Part shown: positions 11,701 through 21,315 of the stretch, one piece after another
Position numbering within the stretch: the stretch's first letter is position 1
How the letters are laid out: the number at the start of each line of letters is the position of its first letter
DNA from: Branchiostoma lanceolatum
Taxonomy: Eukaryota > Chordata > Leptocardii > Amphioxiformes > Branchiostomatidae
DNA: 64,000 bases
Direction: 5' to 3'
Assembly (NCBI RefSeq): GCF_035083965.1
Contig: NC_089725.1
Coordinates: 30,203,925-30,267,924, forward strand
The notes under the pieces: model-generated
What the model saw: only the letters and a program-made list of their open reading frames with translations
Databases searched by the model: none
What the model was told of the DNA's origin: nothing
Made by a program: the position numbers and the translations under genes

Positions 11701-14700
11701 AGTATAGTTATATACACGTCTTAGTGTGGTGAGAGCACATCGTAACGTAAGTGTAATAGACCAGATCCTACCCAAAAAGACCATCTGTCACATGGTTCCC
11801 AAACACCGAGGTACAGTATTGCTCTGTGATATTCAGTTTACTGCTGCCGATTCCGCTTGTTGATTTGTTACTGTTAACTTGTGTTTTCGAGTTTTCCGAC
11901 ATTGCTTTTCGACTTGTACATGTGATTCTTGTCCCTCGTGTGTGTGTGTTGTTGCACCAATCCCTCGCGCGGAGCAAATTCCGACAGTTTCTACCGATCC
12001 GTCCCGTTTAAAATTCTCCGCTACATGCCCCGGTTGATTTCATCCGACATAAGCATAAACTTGAGCTTCGTCACGTTTCGCTGTGCCAATTTGTATCAAT
12101 TTATATCGTGTGGCTTTTGTTTGTCCCGGTAAACCCGCCGTCCGTGTTGAACCTGTACGTTGCAAACTTATTGCCGCAAACAACTCTGTTTTGCCGATTT
12201 TGTGTTGTTTGATTTTTTGTGCTCGCTAGCGTGGCATTTAGGTAGCGGTTTTCATAAATTCCGACCCCCAGCCAAATTCACTAATTAGCACTTACTCTTT
12301 GGCTCGCTCTGCGGCGCCATTGAATTTCATGAATGTAAATTTTTCTCCTAGTTCGCAACATCTTGTCTCGCCGGCACATCTTTTGTCCGTTCTTGGCGCC
12401 TACATGCCAACCCCTCTGTTGATCGTCACCGCCAAATTTCCATTTTATTCACACTTCCCTGGCAACTCAGAGGTGCTATTTTTCCTATGCCGCAAAGCCC
12501 CGTTTTCTCTGTTGTTGCCGATACCTCCGGGGAGGTAATTGTCACATTTAAATTTCGTCGCACTGTCTTCGAGCCGACTTTGCTGTGTTCAATTTCGCAC
12601 TAACCCTTTGATGGTTCCGCATTGTCACGCATCACGATCCCCCGAACCTTTCCATGACCAAATTTTCCGTCGTTTTACTCAAGTTTAATATAACTATGCA
12701 CATGTTCGTTCTTGGTACTTTTGTTTGCATTTGTGGCTAAATCAAAACGTTCTTGCTGTTATTGATTTGGCAGATTGCTTTGTGGGTTATTTGATTTGTT
12801 GCAGAGTTGTCTCATGTCTCAGTACTATGTAGGTTGACTTGTTTTGAGATTTCGTTCTTTTCGCTTGTCTTATTGGATGAAATGTGGTTTTAAACGTTCT
12901 TGACAAGCTTACGCGTAGAATATGTTTTTCTGTTTGTTTCTAACGCAGCAACCTGCTCACTCAAATTTGTTGTCGAATTCGGAGGTTTCTAGCGTTTAAT
13001 TTCCTCGGTTATAAATTGTTATGTCGTTGTGAACTGTGATTCTCCTGTTAAAAAATCGCGAAATCGATCCGGAGTAGCTGTTATATATGCTTGTTGTTTC
13101 TTCGTGACCAGTCATCGTTGTTATTGCCAGTTGATATTATGTCTTGTGGTTTTGGTGGACAAAAAGTTTTCCACGAGTCCGAAGCTCTATATGGTTCGAG
13201 TAACTCGTTGACTCCTGGTAATTATCTCGGTCAGTCTTGCCCAGTGTATGAATAGTCATAATCTCCTGACGTGTTCTTGTTTTGTTGTCGTTTTGTTTGG
13301 ATGTGGCTCTTTTCTCCGGTGCTAGTTGTGTTTCTTGGCTGTTCTATGATATTAGTGTTGGTAACAGTCGCAAAGTTGTAACTTGCTCATGTGAATCTGT
13401 TCTAGGGTTTGTGTGGCGTCTCAAAGTGTAACTGCTGTCAAACGGTCCACCCACGTCTTCTCCTCTCTTGTATAAGTTAAGCTCCGCGGCATGGGACATT
13501 TTGGTTTCGGTTTGGAACAATTTGGTTTTGGTTTGGGGTGCCAGGCCTACGCGGACCAGGGCATGACAAGATATGCGCCTGCGGCCGGAGTAGGGGCACC
13601 CACTTGGTTTGTCCCAAAATGCCGCTCTCCAGGAGCAGAGGAGAGACTATATAGTGATTGGGTGGAAGCGTTTTGTCGAGTAGCGACAGCCTTGTAGCCA
13701 CACTCCTAGAGCGATTTGTACTATTGTGCCAACGTTTTGTCCACAGCAAGAAACCCTCTACTCGGAGAAGGCCGACACCGAGAACAAGTCCGTGTTTTGT
13801 ATGTCACCGACTAGGCCATTGGAAGTTACAGTGTCCTCTTAGAAATAGTCAAGGTAACAATAGAAATTCCCTCCCCAGGCAGCAGAGCCACGCCCAGTTG
13901 GCTGCCAACGATGATGATGACGCGGACTCGAGACCCGTAACCCCCCAAGGAAGCAATTCCGCGGGGCCCCCTTCCTCTTTTGTTCCAGGCCAACCCTCGA
14001 CCCAAACTTTGCCCGAGCAGCACCGGGTATCTGTGGGGCGGCGGCGCCATCCACACTCACCGCCGTCTGCTCCTGGCCACGACCTGCCACCTATCTCGGC
14101 GCAGACGGAAACCATCCAGCCGCCTGATCCAGACCCGACACCTGTTCCAGACCCAACACCTGTTCCAGACTCGAAACCTGTTCCTGACCCGGCACCTGTT
14201 CCTGACCCGGCACCTGTTCCTGACACGGCACCTGTTCCTGACACGATACTTGCTCCACCGTCTTCTTGCACACCTGCGCCGACGACGTCAACCGTCCCGA
14301 AGTCACCGTTGCCTCAGCGACCCAGCCGACGTCGTCGACCACCACAACATATGAACAATTACATCTCTTTTATTGACAATGATTCTAGTAGTGACAGTGA
14401 TACAGACCATGTCCACCCCAATGTATGCCGTGTCACCAATAACCTGGGTGTGGGGTTGACTAGTCAGTGCCATCCCTCGGATAGGTCGTGTCCCGGGGGG
14501 GAACCGTGCAATGTAGGTCCGCCTGCCCCTCCCTTGCAACCCTTAACTGACGACTCCCCGCCAAACAGTTGGAGTCCGATAACCCACCTTATGACAACCT
14601 TAGTTCGGGCCTTTGCTGGCCTAAAGAAACCTACCAAGATTGCAAAAGTCTAAAGGAGAGGAAACGTTTTACGTCCGTTCTTGAGGTCCCTCGTACACGT

Positions 14701-17700
14701 GGTAGGTCGGTTAGGGCGCCCCCACCTCTAGTGTACTACGTCAAACTAAATAGAAACGGGAAGTGCTTTGCCGGTGAGTTCCTCGCGGATGAGTTGCGGG
14801 AGACCAGCACTCTCTCCGTCAGGATCACTAATGTTGCGTTAGTAAGCCCCACAGCATGAGCAAGGTGTTATCGCTCCACAAGCACGGTTGAATTTCCCTA
14901 CCTTGGCGTGTACCGCAGCTCCGCTGCCAGTCTGTTCTCGGGGTTGCCCTTCCTCCTATCACGCTCGTTCGATGGGGCTTCCGTACCCTTGTACCCACGG
15001 TTTGTTAAACATCCTCCTCTTCGACTTGGTTATAGTAATGTGTCTTCGATTTTGTTATGTGTTTAGCATGTCTTCGATTTTGTTATTGTTAAATATGTTC
15101 TGGCAGTTTGAGCCTTCCAGTTGTCATTCGGGGGTCTCCTAAAAAGTGATCCCACGAAGGCCGGACTCGTAGTTTTGTTAGGGTCAAATAACAAGGAGTT
15201 TAAGGTGGTGGGACCGCCTCGTTCTCTTCTCCGTTGGGGCCCGTTTTCCCTTCCGAACGTGTTGGCACTTTCTAGTCCCCTCCTCGTCCTGCAATCTAGG
15301 ACCCGCTGCAAAACACAGCGGACTCCCGAGCAAAAACGCTCTATACCGGTTCGACCGGGTTTGACATGGTTTGTTCTGTTGTTAGAATCTTTGAATGATG
15401 TTGTACTTGGAACCTGCAGTGTTCACTTGAAATTATGAAATGTTATGCTTGGAACCTGCAGTGTTCACTTGAAATAATGTAATGTTATGCTTGGAACCTG
15501 CAGTGTTCACTTGGAATTTGGTCGACTTTGACTGTGCTGTGTTTTGATTGATTATTATTATTATGAACTTGATTGTGCTGTGTTTTGATTGATGATTATT
15601 ATGAACTTGATTATGCTGTGTTTTGATTGATTGATTGTTATTATGAAAATGATTGTGCTGTGTATTGTTTATTGATTATTGTGGTCAATCATGTGTATCA
15701 GTGATTTGGGTCTTTATCTCGCTTATGTCATGTTGTATGCAAGTTAGTTAATGATGTATGCCATGGTCGGGATACTTTGTTTTATGATATGCTATGTTTT
15801 GTTATGCTGTTATTTGATGCCGATGTTACCCGACTTCTTGTAGGATGTATCATCCAGTCGCCATCGTTCTGTAGTTCGCTAGTTAAGTTTTTAATAACCT
15901 TTATTAAATAGTTAGTTAGCTTAGTTTTCTAAGGTTAAGTTGAATGATGCGGGAGCATCATTAAGCGTACCGGGGGGATGGTGTAACAGGCGTCATATTA
16001 GCGTAGGATGGCCCGAGGTCACGGGTTGGGGAGCACGTGACACGGGCGCGTCCTAACGTCAGCATGACCACGCCCCGCCGCGCTCGCGAAGCCCCGCCTC
16101 CAGAAAATGTGATAAAAGTAGCTGAACACCGCCTTGAAAGGAGCAATCATGTAGTCAGACATAGAGTAAGTACTGGAGAGAACATCAGTGTCCCGTTTCA
16201 AGACCGGCTTAGGTTAGTATCACCACGATCAACTCAACTTCTGTACAGGTATCCGTATCTTATGTTATTACGTTCATATTACATTGTATTCCTTGTATGT
16301 TATCGACAGCAGTATCTTGAATAAAGTATCACATCAAACTGTAACCGAACCCGAGTCTTGGCAATATTTGGTGAGAGCTTCGTGTGGTGAGAGCACATAG
16401 TATAGTTATATACACGTCTTAGTGTGGTGAGAGCACATCGTAACGTAAGAGTAATAGACCAGATCCTACCCAAAAAGACCATCTGTCACATCATCATATG
16501 TCGGTACACCATGTATTTTATGCCTGTACTTAAAAATAAGCCCGCGATAGGGCATGAATGTACAATAAGGTTATTATTATTATAGTTGTACGGGCTATAT
16601 ACAGGACAGTAAGTAAAAGTAAGCCCTGCAACAGTCGCCACGGCTACCCCTGTATGATGTGTTTGGGTATACTAACCAGTAACTGTATCTGCATCTGACA
16701 TTTGCAACCGGTATATTAGAACTGTTTTTTGTTTGATGATTGGTTTATTTCATATCATTAAAAAGTATCACATTCACAGTTTCGCAGTGCATGCGACGTG
16801 TGCACTGAATTGAACTGGGACTACATTATACATTGTTAGCTTCATAAGATTATTCACAATTACCTTAACTTATATACAAGGTTTTCAGAACATTAAGATA
16901 GGTGTAGTGAAAATATTTTTTTATACAATACGATAATATATCCGGGTACATTGTATTAACAATATAGATGCATAAACAGGACATGTTTCTTTGTTTCTAT
17001 TGCATACCCGGTAAACCGCCTGAAGGGGTATCTCACCAGGTTTATAAATTTGCACTGAACAGTACAAGATGCATATCTGGAGTCTGGACTGATTTATTTG
17101 GTCCACTCTCACCGGAAATGAACCCTACTAGTACTCTTTTTTATAAATGTGGTGGGTTCTTTTACATGCTTGAGGTGTGGCTCTCCTCAAAGACGGGATC
17201 TCCATTTAACGTCCTATCCAAGGGACGTCCCTAACCAAAGTGTTCACCGGAGTGAAGTGAGGAAATTGGTGTAAAGTGCCTTTCCCAAGGGCACTCCCGA
17301 GGTGCTAAGAATGTTAGCTTATATTTTTTGATGTGTATCGTTCTGTCTTTCATATAAAGGTTCTTCTTCTTCTTCTTCTTTGGCAGTCCAGTCTCTGAAG
17401 ACTATCTGTGCACCTCTGGAGTTCTCTTGTGACTTCTGATGTGGCTTGAGAGTCCAGCTCTATCATCTCCAAAAAGGTTACAATCTATAATGATCACTGT
17501 TTGGTATGCCCCGCCCGCCCAGGTGTGGAACCTGTGCTGTGTGTGCGGCTGCGGGGGAGCGAAGGCCTGTGCCAGGTGCCACCAGGCGAGGTACTGCGGC
17601 AAGGCGCACCAGGTGTTGGACTGGAAGGCTGGACACAAGGTCGCGTGTGGGGGTAAGGCACTGTTAGATTTCTTATGAGGCACTGTTAGATTTCTTATGA

Positions 17701-20700
17701 GGCACTGTTAGATTTCTTATGAGGCACTGTTAGATTTCTTATGAGGCACTGTTAGATTTCTTATGAGGCACTGTTAGATTTCTTATGAGGCACTGTTAGA
17801 TTTCTTATGAGGCACTGTTAGATTTCTTATGAGGCACTGTTAAGGGGCCCTCTCACTGACATGTAACTGGTTGCCGACGTTGGCAACTAGTTGCAAATGA
17901 CAGACGCAAACTAGTTGCGCGCAGTTGCCTAGCACTCACACTGACGCGCAACGCATTTGCAAATGTAGCCCTTCTGAGCAGGGTATCGGAAACCGCAGTG
18001 TTGCTGCTGAATAAAAAACCAATGTAAAATTACTAAAACGCATAAAAAAGATCAGCAGTGATAAAAGGATGTTCACTAATGATACATGGTGTAACATGAT
18101 CAACATATCATGAAATATAACCTTGACGTTAGACTACTTTTACAATGACAGAAATTACCAAATGGAACTGATACAAACTATATACTAGTGCCAGATTTCA
18201 CTTTATTATGTGTTTTGTCTCATGTATGTGCAATGATATATGTTTATAGATGTTTATAGATTCATTAGAGCAAACAAACCTTGAAGCTGACTTATTACTT
18301 TTTACCAAATAGATGACACCTTTTTGGCGACTGATGGAGACCTATTGCCGTATTGGCAACTAATGGTTCTAAATTGGGAGCCAATATTGGCAACTAGCTC
18401 ACAACTAGTTGGCAACTAGTTCGCGTCCAGTCACCACTTGCGTTTTTTTTTAACTGGCAAAAAAAATCGCCGTCGCAGGAGACGACTTGGCGTTCATTGG
18501 AAACCGCGTGGCAACTACTTGGCAACTGTGCGCAACTAGTTGGCGTCTGTCATTTGTAACTAGTTGCCAACTAGGCGCCAATGAGTTGCATGTCAGTGAG
18601 AGGGCCCCATTACTGTTAGATTTCTTATGAGGCATAGCGAGTTAATTGAATTTGTGGTCAGAACAAAAACTGTAGCACAAAAACTCATATTCGCAGTGTC
18701 AGGATTTCTCAGTGGAGGAGCACTCAAGGAAACCACAAAGATAATATATACCACCACAAACATTTCAGGATTGCAGTGCTTCAGTTTCAGTCAAGTTTCT
18801 TTAACTTGACCTACCGAAACAAATTTGATGTCATAATGTTCCATTACCACTGAGAAAACCATGAAACAGTTTCAGTCAGTTTTTTTTAATGGTGCTTGAC
18901 TTACAGAAGAATGTTCTGTAACCTTCCTGTTCCCTACAGCTGAAGACTCAAGTCTCCCCACGTCCCATGTGCAGCTGCTGTTCCCTGAGTTTGACCTGGT
19001 GACTGAACCTGAGGAGTGGAGGGAGGAGGAGGAGGAGACGGAGGATGCAGGGAAGGATGAAGAGGAGAAGCTGAGGGAGTATGAGGAGTATATGAGGCAG
19101 CTTAGACATAATCAGGTAAGTTTGCATTGTAATTTAATGCTGAATCTATGTTTTTGATATTGTTGATTTATTTATGTTGTGTTGTGTTATGTTATGTTAC
19201 TGTTGCAGTGTACATGTATAGTGTACACAATGACTATTGCTGTTATTGTTGTTAAATGTTCGACCCAGGACTACTTGAAAAGCAGGTCAAAATGAATGTA
19301 GCTTTCCTGGTTAAGCAAAATTAAGTGAAAGTGATCCCATACAATCGCATATTATGTCAGCTGCTCAACATCACTGCATGGGGACTTACTAATGTTTATC
19401 TGTCCAATGTCATGTACTTTGTTCTCTTCTTCCAGACTTATACTTTGGATTTACAGACAGGGTGTATCAAAATTGGGGAGGGGGGAACCAGTCGTTGCCA
19501 GAGCTCCCCAATGGGCTCTATGGATTAAGAATTACCTGGTAGCTTTGCATGTCAATCAATTTTCATGCTGTCCCAGTGTCTACTAGTATGAGGAAAAAAA
19601 CAAACTATTATGGCAGTGTGCATGTGTAGGGAACACATGTGTGTATGTAATTACCAGGGAATCAAAGTGTCTTCTGGGTGTCCTCTGTAAAAAGAGGGTG
19701 TATAATTTCTTTATTTTCTTAGTATGGGGCATCCAAAAGATGCCCTCACACCTTTCTTCCCTCTGTAACTAGAAGCCACTGGTTCAATCCCTGCTGTGTC
19801 ACTCACTTGACAAGCATGCTACCAGAAAGGGTCGCAGTCCTTAGGACGGGACGTTAAGCCGTGGTCCACTGTTCATTGTGCTTTTCGAAAAGAGCTAGGG
19901 GGAATTTCCCCGGTAAAATGAACCTGTAGAAAAAAAAATGTACGTCTGTCTTCCTCTTTGTCACGACCAGTGGAAGATTTGCTCGTCAGTGAGCTAAACT
20001 GGATCGTACTTTCCTTTTCCCCCAGGATCGTGGTGGAGGTGCAGGTCTGCAGGAGAGGGACCTGGAGGCCGCTGCCAGACAGGAGACGGAGGAGGACCAA
20101 CAGTTCCGCGTCTTCAGGAGGAGGGTCAGGAAAGAGCCGGAACAGGTCAGGGTGACCTTGACCTTAAATGGTCATAAATATGAAATGTTTGTCTCAGAAA
20201 GAAATAATTCTTTCATGATATTTGTAATCCCTTGCTATTTCCTGGGGAAAGTTACTGTTTCAGGCAGACCTTCATAAAGAGCAGTTCAACTGATGAGAGA
20301 GTCACCCAGGTCAAATTGTCTTCATTTCTACATTGATGACAAAATCTCTGTATACAAATTATTGTGATGTCTAACTTTGTGTTCTCCCACATCTTAGGTG
20401 CTGAGGTACGACTTGGGCGGGGCCCCCCTGTGGGTATCCAGGCAACATGTCCCCGGTACCAAGGACATCCCGGACTGTCCATGTGGGGCACCTAGGCAGC
20501 TCGAGTTTCAGGTAAGCGAACAAACAGGATATTGGAGTTTTCTCTTTACACAGCCAGACGTTTCGGTGTCTGTCAGACACCTTCTTCAGAGCTTCTGACT
20601 GGAGTACTGCTTCTTGCCGCTATAAGTAGCCGATGAAGTTGGTGCTCTTGCGGCGAGAACACAATCCCAGTACTCCAGTCAGAAGTTCTGAAGAAGGTGT

Positions 20701-21189
20701 CTGACAGACACCAAAATGTCAGCAGGTAAGAAGTGACCGGTTGTGCAAAAAGAAAACTCCAACAATATCCTATGTTCTACACTTGTATCAACCTGATTAA
20801 ATTGTTTTCAGAAGGGAACAAACAGTTTAACTAAAGGGAACATTACAACAAACCAACCCTGTCCCTGAATAAAGCCCTTGTCACACATTGATGATCTTCC
20901 CACGACTTTGCTCCCGACCGCTCCCCAAGTAAGGTCAGCATTGGGTTGGGAATAGCCTGGAATCCATCCTATTCTAGTTCCAGGTCACCTGACCAGTTGG
21001 ATGGCTACTAGAAGTGCAGTTAAGTCACAACCTGGTTGTCATTTTAGTTAGATTGAGATTTATGTTTGCTTTTGATACTGATAGCAGGGAGGAGGGGCAG
21101 AGACAAGCCTCAGAAGGCTGGTATCCAGGCTAAGTTGGTGTAGTGCATACCCACTTTCCTTCCCCTGGTATACTACTATGGTATCACAA

Positions 21190-21262
<73 letters not shown>

Positions 21263-21280
21263 AATACTATGGTATCACAA

Positions 21281-21315
<35 letters not shown>

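Larger units (their letters stand above)
11284..16490 (+). mobile_element. Non-autonomous (gag-only) LTR retrotransposon in PDCD2 intron 1
   Basis: Two 509-bp direct LTRs (11284-11792 and 15982-16490) begin TGTAACAGGCGTC and end CATCTGTCACA. TCAT lies on both flanks (11280-11283 and 16491-16494), a 4-bp target-site duplication. TGGTTCCC right after the 5' LTR is a possible primer site and ACCGGGGGGATGG just before the 3' LTR a polypurine tract. The 4.2-kb interior has a long T-rich, ORF-poor stretch (11793-13490) and then gag-like frames, but no RT, RNase H or integrase. It resembles a TR-GAG element mobilised in trans. About three substitutions separate the LTRs, so it is slightly older than its gypsy neighbour 131 bp away. 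Confidence 0.9.

Noticed and set aside
17657..17842. 22-bp direct repeats as a CRISPR-like array
   Set aside because: There are no spacers between copies and the context is a eukaryotic intron; it is a minisatellite.
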